Assembly (NCBI GenBank): GCA_963775835.1
Contig: CAVZKV010000026.1
Span: forward strand, 310,001-374,000
From: AWTP1-13 sp963775835
GTDB taxonomy: Bacteria > Pseudomonadota > Alphaproteobacteria > Rhizobiales > Hyphomicrobiaceae
Direction of reading: 5' to 3'
DNA length: 64,000 nt
Shown here: one piece after another, positions 34,305 to 42,249 of the stretch
Layout: each line of letters begins with the position of its first letter
Numbering within the stretch: position 1 is the stretch's first letter
Notes under the pieces: model-generated
The model's input: the letters and a program-made list of their open reading frames with translations, nothing else
Told to the model about the DNA's origin: nothing
Databases searched by the model: none
Made by a program: the position numbers and the translations under genes

Positions 34305-35012
34305 TCACGCCTCCTTGAAGCGATAGCCGACGCCGTAGAGCGTTTCGATCACGTCGAAACTTTCATCGGCCTGCTTGAATTTTTTACGCAGCCGCTTGAT
34401 GTGGCTGTCGATCGTGCGGTCATCGACATACACTTGGTCATCGTAGGCGGCATCCATGAGGGCATCGCGCGTCTTGACCACGCCTGGCCGGGTGGCGAGG
34501 GCCTGCAATATCAGGAACTCGGTCACCGTCAGCATGACCGGGTGATTGTCCCAATGGCAGGTGTGGCGTTCCGGATCCAAGCGCAGCTTGCCGCGCTCCA
34601 GGACGCGCGCGGCCTCCGCGCCCGCGGTGGCGGCGTCCTTCGGCTGAAAGCGCCGCAGCACCGCCTTCACCCGCTCGACCACCAGGCGTTGTGAAAACGG
34701 TTTGGCGATGTAGTCATCCGCCCCCATCTTCAGACCGAACAATTCGTCGATCTCCTCGTCCTTGGAGGTCAGAAAGATCACGGGCATGTCGGTTAGCTGG
34801 CGCAAGCGTCGCAGGAGCTCCATGCCGTCCATGCGTGGCATCTTGATGTCGAGGATGGCGAGGTCGGCGGGCTCCTCACTCAGGGCCTCGAGGGCGGCCG
34901 CCCCATCGCTGTAGGTGCGCACCTTGTAGCCTTCCGCTTCGAGCGCCATACCGAGTGAAGTCAAGATGTTGCGCTCGTCGTCGACCAGGGCAATTACGCT
35001 TTTTTCTTTCAT
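34305..35012 (-). CDS. chvI: Response regulator ChvI (OmpR family)
   Basis: 235 residues. The receiver domain opens with SVIALVDDERNILTSLG; the phosphorylated Asp is in LAILDIKMPRMDG (about residue 53), and the conserved Lys in DDYIAKPFS (about 103). The C-terminal OmpR winged helix has LTVTEFLILQALATRPG, DRTIDSHIKRLRKKF and ETLYGVGYRF. Start ATG 35012 gives MKEKSVIAL; the in-frame extension to 35174 is not family-like. The chvI promoter should lie in the 131-base divergent gap with the HugZ-like gene. Confidence 0.95.
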   Translation of the reverse strand: MKEKSVIALVDDERNILTSLGMALEAEGYKVRTYSDGAAALEALSEEPADLAILDIKMPRMDGMELLRRLRQLTDMPVIFLTSKDEEIDELFGLKMGADDYIAKPFSQRLVVERVKAVLRRFQPKDAATAGAEAARVLERGKLRLDPERHTCHWDNHPVMLTVTEFLILQALATRPGVVKTRDALMDAAYDDQVYVDDRTIDSHIKRLRKKFKQADESFDVIETLYGVGYRFKEA

Positions 35013-35143
35013 GGCTCCCGCGTCCCAAACCGTGTCACACTGGCGCTTTATGGTCCCGACGTGCGCTAATTGTGGCAACTGCCCCGTGTCCCAAGCATAT
35101 TGTGACGGGAAACAGCCCCCCACACAATTATCCTGGTCGCTCC

Positions 35144-35908
35144 ATGCTCCCCGAAACCCCTGAGCCCGCTGCACCCGGCGCCCAAGCCGAACCCGCCGCC
35201 GCCGTACGCCATATCATGCGTACGGCCCTCAAGGGCGCGCTCGCCACTTTTGACCATGAAACGCGGCATCCTTACGCTTCTCTGGTGCTGACCGCAACCG
35301 AGCCCGACGGCTCCCCTATCCTTTTGCTGTCCCGGTTGGCCCGGCACACCCAGAACCTTGAGCGGGACCCGCGCGCCAGCCTTTTGCTCGATGCTACCGA
35401 TGGCCTTGGAGACCCCCTCGCCGGCGGGCGGGTGACCCTCATGGGTAACGTGCGCCCGAGCACCAGCCCCAGCACACGGGAGCGGTTCCTGGCCCGGCAT
35501 CCCTCCGCCCAAGCCTACGCTGGCTTTGCCGACTTTTCCTTTTATCAGCTTGGGCTTTCGACGGCGCATTTCATCGGGGGGTTTGGCCGCATCATCGATT
35601 TGCCAGGCCGCGACCTGCTGCTCTCGGTCGACACCGCTCTCCCCCTGATCGCGGCGGCAGGCGAAATCACCGAGCATATGAACAGCGATCACTCACAGGC
35701 CGTGAGACTTTATGCGAGGGAGCTTGCGGGTGCCCCGGCGGGGGCCTGGCGCCTGTCGGGGATCGATCCCGAGGGCATCGATCTGCTGTGCGGCGAAAGG
35801 GCCGTCCGGATCGTTTTTCCCAAGCCCATTGCCGGACCCGGCGAGGCGCGCGCCGCTTTGGTCGCCCTGGCGCAGGAGGCACGGCGGGCCAAGCGGGACC
35901 CGCCCTAA
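35144..35908 (+). CDS. HugZ-family protein (FMN-binding split barrel plus DUF2470)
   Basis: 254 residues. The N-terminal pyridoxamine-phosphate-oxidase-like barrel (about 20-160: LKGALATFDHETRHPYASLV, LLLSRLARHTQNLERDPRAS) is followed by a DUF2470 domain with ITEHMNSDHSQAVRLYA near 183. Two-domain proteins of this kind include HugZ haem-degrading enzymes, but many are uncharacterised. FQLGLSTAHFIGGFGRI near 140 is a conserved barrel end. ATG 35144 chosen by family start; the longer frame from 34955 overlaps chvI antisense. Divergent from chvI and followed by pckA after 290 bases. Confidence 0.87.
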   Translation: MLPETPEPAAPGAQAEPAAAVRHIMRTALKGALATFDHETRHPYASLVLTATEPDGSPILLLSRLARHTQNLERDPRASLLLDATDGLGDPLAGGRVTLMGNVRPSTSPSTRERFLARHPSAQAYAGFADFSFYQLGLSTAHFIGGFGRIIDLPGRDLLLSVDTALPLIAAAGEITEHMNSDHSQAVRLYARELAGAPAGAWRLSGIDPEGIDLLCGERAVRIVFPKPIAGPGEARAALVALAQEARRAKRDPP

Positions 35909-36198
35909 CCCGAAGGAGGGCGTGCCGCGACTTTGGGCGGTCGGATGGCCTATAGTGCGGCACCCCGGCCCCTCTATCCTGGCGGGCGGGGTGTGGCGAT
36001 CAAGCACCTTGGCAGGGCCGCCGGCGCATGGATGTGTGTGGTTAGCGGGTTCCACGGTAGAGATTTGGCTTCGGAACGCGAGCAAAGTGTGCAGAGTTAC
36101 CCTTCTCGGTTTCCCTGTGGGACGCAGAGGGTGGATGCTCAGCAGGCGGGACGGGCCTCGGTATCGTTTCTAACGGCTAGTGGCAGACCAATAAGGCG

Positions 36199-37785
36199 AT
36201 GAGCAGCGAGGCATTTCCTTTAACCCTTTCGGGGTCGCTTGCACGCGACCTTCCCGAGGCCCAACTGGTCGAGTTGGCGGTTCACAACAAGGAGGGGAGC
36301 CTCGCCGCCGGCGGCGCCCTGGTCGTCAACACGGGCGTGCACACGGGACGCTCCGTCCAGGACAAGTTTATTGTTCGGGATGCGATGACCGAAAAGACCG
36401 TGTGGTGGGACAACAATAAGGCGATGTCCCCGGCGCAGTTCGATCTGATTTTGGCCGATTTTGCCCGGCACGCCAAAGCGAGCCAGCTCTACGTGCAAGA
36501 CCTTTTCGCCGGCGCCGATCCCCAGCATCGCCTGCGGGCGCGCATCTTCACCGAGTTTGCCTGGCATGCGCTTTTCATTCGCAATCTGCTGCGCCGCCCG
36601 TCGGCCGGCGAGCTGGCCGGCTTCGAGCCGGAATTCACGGTGGTCGACCTGCCGAGCTTCAAGGCGGATCCGAAACGGCATGGGGTGCGGTCGGAGACCG
36701 TGATCGCCTGCAATTTTGCCAAGCGTCTGGTCCTGATCGGCGGCACCTCCTACGCCGGCGAGATAAAAAAATCCGTGTTCAGCTATTTGAACTACCTGAT
36801 GCCCGAGCACGGTGTCATGCCCATGCACTGCTCGGCCAACGTCGGCGCGAGCGGCGATGCGGCGATTTACTTCGGCCTATCCGGCACGGGCAAAACCACG
36901 CTTTCGGCCGATCCCGAGCGCATCCTGCTCGGCGATGACGAGCACGGCTGGTCCGATGACGGCATCTTCAATTTCGAGGGCGGCTGCTACGCCAAGACCA
37001 TTCATCTGTCCAAGGAGGCCGAGCCCGAGATCTGGGCCGCCAGCAACCGCTTTGGCACCGTGCTTGAAAATGTGGTGCTCGATCCGGTGACGCGCCTGCC
37101 TGACTTCGACAACGGGCAGCTCACGGAAAATACCCGCTCCGCCTATCCGCTCGAATTCGTCGCCAACGCCAGTTCTTCCGGCACGGCGCGCAATCCGGGC
37201 AATGTCGTCATGCTCGCCGCCGATGCCTTTGGCGTCTTGCCGCCAATCGCCAAGCTGACGGCAAGCCAAGCCATGTATCACTTCCTGTCCGGCTACACCG
37301 CCAAGGTTGCGGGCACGGAAAAGGGTTTGGGTAGCGAGCCCCAGGCCACCTTCTCGACCTGCTTCGGCGCCCCGTTCATGCCGCGCCACCCCAGCGTCTA
37401 CGGCAACATGCTGCGCGAGCTGATCGCGCGCCACAATGTCGACTGTTGGCTGGTGAATACGGGCTGGACGGGCGGCAAGTTCGGCGTCGGCCGGCGCATG
37501 CCGATCCGGGCGACGCGCACCCTCCTCAACGCCGCCCTGTCTGGCGCCTTGCAAAACCAGCCCATGCGCACCGATCCGGTGTTCGGATTTCAGGTGCCGA
37601 TCGCGCTTAAGGGTGTTGACCCCGCCATCCTCAATCCGCGCGAGACCTGGACGGACAAGTCAGCCTACGACGCCCAGGCGCGCGCGCTCGTCGACATGTT
37701 CGGCAAGAACTTCGCCAAGTTCGAAGTGCACGTGGATGCCGAGGTGAAGGCGGCCGCTCCCACGCTGAGGCAAGCGGCCGAATAG
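36199..37785 (+). CDS. pckA: Phosphoenolpyruvate carboxykinase (ATP)
   Basis: 528 residues, converting oxaloacetate and ATP to phosphoenolpyruvate and CO2, the entry step of gluconeogenesis. Motifs: NTGVHTGRSVQDKFIV (about 38-53), MPMHCSANVG (about 210), kinase-1a P-loop FGLSGTGKTTLSADPER near 229-245, kinase-2 type LGDDEHGWSDDGIFNFEGG, and WLVNTGWTGG near 418. Start ATG 36199 follows AAGGCG. Downstream of the ChvGI/HprK/PTS block, as in many alphaproteobacteria, where ChvGI and carbon supply influence its expression. Confidence 0.97.
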   Translation: MSSEAFPLTLSGSLARDLPEAQLVELAVHNKEGSLAAGGALVVNTGVHTGRSVQDKFIVRDAMTEKTVWWDNNKAMSPAQFDLILADFARHAKASQLYVQDLFAGADPQHRLRARIFTEFAWHALFIRNLLRRPSAGELAGFEPEFTVVDLPSFKADPKRHGVRSETVIACNFAKRLVLIGGTSYAGEIKKSVFSYLNYLMPEHGVMPMHCSANVGASGDAAIYFGLSGTGKTTLSADPERILLGDDEHGWSDDGIFNFEGGCYAKTIHLSKEAEPEIWAASNRFGTVLENVVLDPVTRLPDFDNGQLTENTRSAYPLEFVANASSSGTARNPGNVVMLAADAFGVLPPIAKLTASQAMYHFLSGYTAKVAGTEKGLGSEPQATFSTCFGAPFMPRHPSVYGNMLRELIARHNVDCWLVNTGWTGGKFGVGRRMPIRATRTLLNAALSGALQNQPMRTDPVFGFQVPIALKGVDPAILNPRETWTDKSAYDAQARALVDMFGKNFAKFEVHVDAEVKAAAPTLRQAAE

Positions 37786-37863
37786 ACCGCGGCCAGGCGA
37801 TTAATTGGCTGTCTTTGCTGGGGAACTAGCGATCCTTGGCCAAGCACTCTGTGGGGAGGGTAC

Positions 37864-38628
37864 ATGTCGCCATTCGATCTCAAGGACCGCGTCGCGCTCG
37901 TTACCGGTGGTAACGGCGGCATCGGTTTGGGTATGGCCCGCGGCCTGGCGCAGGCCGGGGCCGCCATCGCCGTTGCCGGGCGCAACCTGGAAAAGTCACA
38001 GGCGGCGGCCGCGGAACTGAGCGCCAAGGGGGTCAAGACCGCCGTAGTCGAGGTCGACGTGACCGATGAAATGTCCTGCCGAAAAATGGTCGATACCACG
38101 ATGGCGCAGTTGGGCCGGCTCGACATCCTCATCAACAATGCCGGCATCAATATCCGCAAGCAGCCGCAGGACTACACCCTGGCCGAGTGGCGCCTCGTCA
38201 TTGAGACCAATCTGTCGAGCGCGTTTACCTGTTCGCACGCCGCCTACCCGCACATGAAGGCGGCCGGCGCCGGCAAGATCATCAACATCGGGTCGATGAT
38301 GTCGATCTTCGGCGCCTCCTTCGCTCCCGCCTACGCCGCCTCCAAGGGGGGCATCGTGCAGATGAGCCGGGCCCTTGCCACGGCTTGGGCCAAGGACAAC
38401 ATCCAGGTCAACGCCGTGCTTCCGGGCTGGATCGACACCGACCTCACCAAGCGGGCACGCGCGGAAGTATCCGGGTTGAATAGCATGGTGCTGATGCGCA
38501 CGCCGGCGCGCCGCTGGGGCACGCCCGACGACATGAGCGGCATTGCCGTCTTTCTTGCGAGCCCGGCGTCCGACTTCGTGACAGGAACGGCCATTCCGGT
38601 GGATGGCGGCTATGCCGCGCAGGGCTGA
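37864..38628 (+). CDS. SDR family oxidoreductase (gluconate or deoxygluconate dehydrogenase-like)
   Basis: 254 residues, classical short-chain dehydrogenase. NAD(P) motif VTGGNGGIGLGMARGL (residues 14-29), structural NNAG at about 91, catalytic Ser in INIGSMMSIFG and the YAASKGG pair (Tyr-x3-Lys) near 157, and NAVLPGWIDTDLT after it. The C-terminal VFLASPASDFVTG-IPVDGGYA is typical of KduD/gluconate 5-dehydrogenase relatives. The substrate is likely a sugar acid or keto acid, not proven. GGAGGG lies just before ATG 37864. Probably monocistronic. Confidence 0.9.
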   Translation: MSPFDLKDRVALVTGGNGGIGLGMARGLAQAGAAIAVAGRNLEKSQAAAAELSAKGVKTAVVEVDVTDEMSCRKMVDTTMAQLGRLDILINNAGINIRKQPQDYTLAEWRLVIETNLSSAFTCSHAAYPHMKAAGAGKIINIGSMMSIFGASFAPAYAASKGGIVQMSRALATAWAKDNIQVNAVLPGWIDTDLTKRARAEVSGLNSMVLMRTPARRWGTPDDMSGIAVFLASPASDFVTGTAIPVDGGYAAQG

Positions 38629-38959
38629 GCCACGCCGGCCGCCCACCGCGACGAGGAGAAAAAGCGCAAGGCCCCAAGCGCGGGTACGCACGGGCCTGCG
38701 CCGGTGCCGAGGCCACGCGAGAGCCGAGCCCGCAAACGAGCAGGGGCGCCCCCGCCTCGTTGGCGCGGCTGGCGGTCGCATGCGAGATCGCCGGCGGGGA
38801 GGCCCTGAATGCCGCGCGCGCGCCTCGGGGATTTTGCCTGCCCTCGTGAGGGAGCCGCGGCGGACTTGGCGCCTCAATGCGGCTTCATCCTGCCATACAA
38901 TCTCCGCTATGCTGAGCGCACCTTGTCGGGCGGGGACAGCGAGGCTTTGGGGCGAGCCT
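38629..38959. other. Gap upstream of pentapeptide gene, no gene seen
   Basis: 331 very GC-rich bases. The downstream gene can be extended in frame across it, but the extra residues (Arg/Pro/Ala-rich) look non-coding. No terminator with a T-run is seen after the SDR gene. Confidence 0.45.
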
Positions 38960-40996
38960 ATGACCGATGCTGCTGCCGCGCCGGCGCTCGATAGCGAGAC
39001 GCCGCTCAATCCCTACAGCCTGCTCGAGGCGGTCAATCGGGCCGCCAGGTCGGCCAACTTCGCTTGGCTGGCCCTGCTCGGTTTGATGGCCTATCTTTCG
39101 CTCGTCCTCGCCGGCATCGGCCACCGGGACTTGCTTCTCGACGCCGATGTCACGCTTCCGATCCTGCAGGCCAAGGTTGGTCTCACGCGCTTTTTTATTT
39201 GGGCGCCCATCCTGTTTGTGCCCCTGCACCTGGCCGTCATCGGCCAGATGGCGTTGGTGGCCCGCAAGGCCCTCGCCTTTGCCGGCGCCATCCGCCTGCT
39301 CGAGGCCAGCGAGGCGCGGACGCACCCATTGCGCCACGAGCTCGATACTTTTTTTCTCGTGCAGGCCATTGCCGGGCCGGAGCGCAGCCGCGTGATCGGC
39401 ACGCTCCTGCATGGTCTTGGTTGGTTGACCTTGGTCCTCCTGCCTGTGCTGCTCCTGCTCTACGTCCAGGCGGCTTTTCTGCCCTATCACGCCGTCGCCA
39501 TTACCATGGTGCACCGTTGTGCCCTCCTTGCCGATCTGTTGGGGCTAACCCTCGTTGGCATTTTCCTGTTGCGATCCGAGACTTCGTTCCTGTGGGCCTT
39601 GCTGCGCGCGGGCCGCCAGCATGCCTTCGGCTTGCTGCTTGCGGCCGCGAGCTTTGCCGCCGCCGCCGCCTGCTCGCTATTGATCGCCACCGTTCCCGGC
39701 GAGCGGCTCGATCGCCTGGATCTGTTTGCTTTGGCGCGCCAGCACAGCATCGATGGTTCCCTTCTCGGCCAGGCGGTTCCCGGCCTCGGACGTGTGTTCA
39801 GCGCACAGATCGCCTTCTTGCCACGCAATCTTATCGTCACCGATCTCGACCTAGCCGCCGCCAACGCCTCGATCGCCGGCCGAGCCTCGATCAATTTGCG
39901 GGGGCGCGACCTCAGATTCGCCAAGTTCGATCGTTCGCACCTGCGCGGCGCCGACCTCTCGGGGGCCAATCTCGATGGGGCAAGTTTTGCCGACGCCGAC
40001 CTTAGCAACGCCTCGATGTCCTGCCTGGCGCAGGAAGGCGATCGGGCCAGTGCCGATCGATCTGGCCCGCAATGCACGCGGGCGCGCAAGGCGAACCTGA
40101 CACGGGCCAAGCTCTCCGCGGCGAGGTTGTCGGGCATCGATCTCACCCAGGCAAGCCTTGAGCTGGCACGCCTCGAGGATGCGCAACTCGAAGGCGCAGT
40201 GCTGTCCGGCGCCAACCTCAGCGGCACCCGCCTCGAGCGCGCCAACCTTGCCGGCAGCGTCCTGCGGGGGGCAAGACTGTCGGGCGCCTCGCTGCAGGGC
40301 GCCGACCTATCTGGGGCGCAACTGCAGCTCGCCAATCTGAGCGAGGCCAGGGCACAAGGCGCCGATTTGTCGACGGCCGGTCTGGAAGGAGCACTCTTGC
40401 GCAATGCCGAACTCGAAGGCGCCAACCTCTCGCGCAGCCTCTTGTACGCGGCAGATCTGGCCGGCGCCAAGCTCGCCGGCGCCGATTTGACGGCGGCAAT
40501 GATTTGGCGGACGGTGCCGCCCTCCCACGAGGGGTTGGCATTGGCCGACACGGCCGCGATCGTCGTGCACCCGCCGCAGGATCAGGATTTGGTCCGGCTC
40601 GGCGCCAATTCGCGCAGCGACGATGCCACGCTTACCGTGCGTCTCACCGAGGAGCCGGCGCGGTCTGGCAGCGCCTCCGACCTGCGGGCTTGGGGCGCTT
40701 CGGCCGAGCAACAGGCCTGGCAGGGCCTTCTCAAGCCGCGTGAGCCCATCGACGCGGATCAGTACAAGTCTCGCCTAACCGGCTATCTCATTCGTCTTAT
40801 GTGCCAGTCGCGCTGGGCCGACGGCGCCGTTGCTGCTGGCATTGCCAAGCGCGCGATGGCGGGCGGCTTCAAGGGCGACTTGGCGGCGATCCACGCGCGT
40901 TTGAAGTCGGCCGATTGCTCGGCGTCACATCGGATTAGCCCCCGCCTGCTTCACGCGCTGGACGTGGCGGTGGAGCTCGGCCGCTCCCAAGACTAG
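38960..40996 (+). CDS. Membrane-anchored pentapeptide-repeat protein
   Basis: 678 residues in three parts. The N-terminal 250 residues have about five membrane helices (WLALLGLMAYLSLVLAGIG, IWAPILFVPLHLAVIGQMA, LTLVLLPVLLLLYVQ, LLADLLGLTLVGIFLL, LLLAAASFAAAAACSLLIA). From about 300 to 525 come roughly thirty A(D/N)LxX pentapeptides (GADLSGANLDGASFADADLS), predicting a right-handed square beta-helix outside the membrane. A 30-residue insertion with two Cys (SCLAQEGDRASADRSGPQC) breaks the helix at about residue 355. The last 130 residues form a separate domain. ATG 38960 chosen over 38909. Role unknown; scaffold or protein-binding is likely. Confidence 0.82.
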   Translation: MTDAAAAPALDSETPLNPYSLLEAVNRAARSANFAWLALLGLMAYLSLVLAGIGHRDLLLDADVTLPILQAKVGLTRFFIWAPILFVPLHLAVIGQMALVARKALAFAGAIRLLEASEARTHPLRHELDTFFLVQAIAGPERSRVIGTLLHGLGWLTLVLLPVLLLLYVQAAFLPYHAVAITMVHRCALLADLLGLTLVGIFLLRSETSFLWALLRAGRQHAFGLLLAAASFAAAAACSLLIATVPGERLDRLDLFALARQHSIDGSLLGQAVPGLGRVFSAQIAFLPRNLIVTDLDLAAANASIAGRASINLRGRDLRFAKFDRSHLRGADLSGANLDGASFADADLSNASMSCLAQEGDRASADRSGPQCTRARKANLTRAKLSAARLSGIDLTQASLELARLEDAQLEGAVLSGANLSGTRLERANLAGSVLRGARLSGASLQGADLSGAQLQLANLSEARAQGADLSTAGLEGALLRNAELEGANLSRSLLYAADLAGAKLAGADLTAAMIWRTVPPSHEGLALADTAAIVVHPPQDQDLVRLGANSRSDDATLTVRLTEEPARSGSASDLRAWGASAEQQAWQGLLKPREPIDADQYKSRLTGYLIRLMCQSRWADGAVAAGIAKRAMAGGFKGDLAAIHARLKSADCSASHRISPRLLHALDVAVELGRSQD

Positions 40997-41183
40997 GTGC
41001 CCGAGCGGGCGCGACGGCGGCAGACGCCGCCCGCGTTTGCCACCGGCAGCAGCGCCCGCGCATTGCCTCCCGATCGCGGCCGGCAATCGGTGCCGTCTTC
41101 ACGAGCATGGTGCCTTTGGACTAAGTTTGCCGGCACGCAAGAGCGAAAGCCGCTCATTTCGGCACACGAGGGGGAAGCAAGCG

Positions 41184-42155
41184 ATGACGACAGCCACGCG
41201 CCGCCAGGCGCTGAACCTGGGTGCGACCCTAGTCGGGGCCGCCGTCTTGGGCGGCGGACCGGCTCGCGCGCAGCAGAAGTTCTTCCGCATCGGCACGGGT
41301 GGGACTGGGGGCACCTATTACCCGATTGGCGGGCTGATCGGTAACGCCATCTCCTCCGACAGCGTCAACGTCAGCGCCGTCGCCACCAACGGGTCGGTCG
41401 CCAATGTCAACGGCATCGTTGCCGGCGCGATGGAGTTTGGCTTCAGCCAGGCGGATGTCAACTTCTGGGCCTTCACGGGGACGGGCATTTACGAGGGCAA
41501 GCCCAAGGTGGAAGAGCTGCGGGCCATAGCCAACCTGTACCCCGAGAGCGTGCATATCGTGGTGAAAAAAGGGCTGGGGGCCAAGTCCGTCGCCGATCTC
41601 AAAGGTAAGCGGGTCTCCCTCGATGAGCCCGGCTCGGGCACGCTCGTCAATGCCAAGGCCATCCTTGGCGCCTATGGTCTGAGCGAAAAAGACATCAAGC
41701 CGGAATATCTCAAGCAACAGCAGTGCGCCGAAAAATTGAAGGATGGCTCGCTCGACGCCTACTTCCAGACCACCGGCTATCCCCAGGGCACGCTGTCGGA
41801 GCTGGCGGCAACCAACGGTTTTGAGCTATTGCCGCTGGCTGGACCGCAAGCGGAAAAATTGCAAGCGCAGTTCAAATTCTTCGCCAACGACGAAATTCCG
41901 GCGGGTGTCTACAAGGATGTGGCCGCCGTGCAAACCCTATCGGTCGGCGCCCAGTGGGTAACCTCTGCAAAAATCGACGAGGGCCTCGTCTATGCGGTGA
42001 CCAAGGCGCTGTGGAGCGACAAAACCCGGGCCGCCCTCGACACCGGGCACGCCAAGGGCAAGGCGATCCGTAAGGAGACGGCGCTCACAGGTGTCGGCAT
42101 TCCGCTGCATGCCGGCGCCGAGAAATTCTACAGGGAAGCCGGGCTGCTCAAGTGA
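41184..42155 (+). CDS. TAXI-type TRAP transporter substrate-binding protein
   Basis: 323 residues, periplasmic. The signal peptide carries a Tat-like twin arginine (TATRRQALNLG) and a cleavage region at GGGPARA-QQ (about residue 30). TAXI family motifs: GTGGTGGTYYPIGGLI at residue 37, VSAVATNGSVANVNGI near 57, and SVHIVVKKGLGAKSV near 125. Next is SLDEPGSGTLVNAKAILGAYG near 145. It would capture a small organic acid and deliver it to the permease starting 95 bases downstream. Start ATG 41184 follows GAGGGGGAAG. Substrate unknown; the adjacent oxidoreductase cluster suggests a catabolic carbon source. Confidence 0.93.
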   Translation: MTTATRRQALNLGATLVGAAVLGGGPARAQQKFFRIGTGGTGGTYYPIGGLIGNAISSDSVNVSAVATNGSVANVNGIVAGAMEFGFSQADVNFWAFTGTGIYEGKPKVEELRAIANLYPESVHIVVKKGLGAKSVADLKGKRVSLDEPGSGTLVNAKAILGAYGLSEKDIKPEYLKQQQCAEKLKDGSLDAYFQTTGYPQGTLSELAATNGFELLPLAGPQAEKLQAQFKFFANDEIPAGVYKDVAAVQTLSVGAQWVTSAKIDEGLVYAVTKALWSDKTRAALDTGHAKGKAIRKETALTGVGIPLHAGAEKFYREAGLLK

Positions 42156-42249
42156 AGCTGCACCTGTTGTCGCCGCTTGTGGGAAGCCTCGCAAGGCGGC
42201 CCACCGCGTCTCAAGTTTAGTGTGTCGTTGCGAGGCGTCTGCGCGCCCC

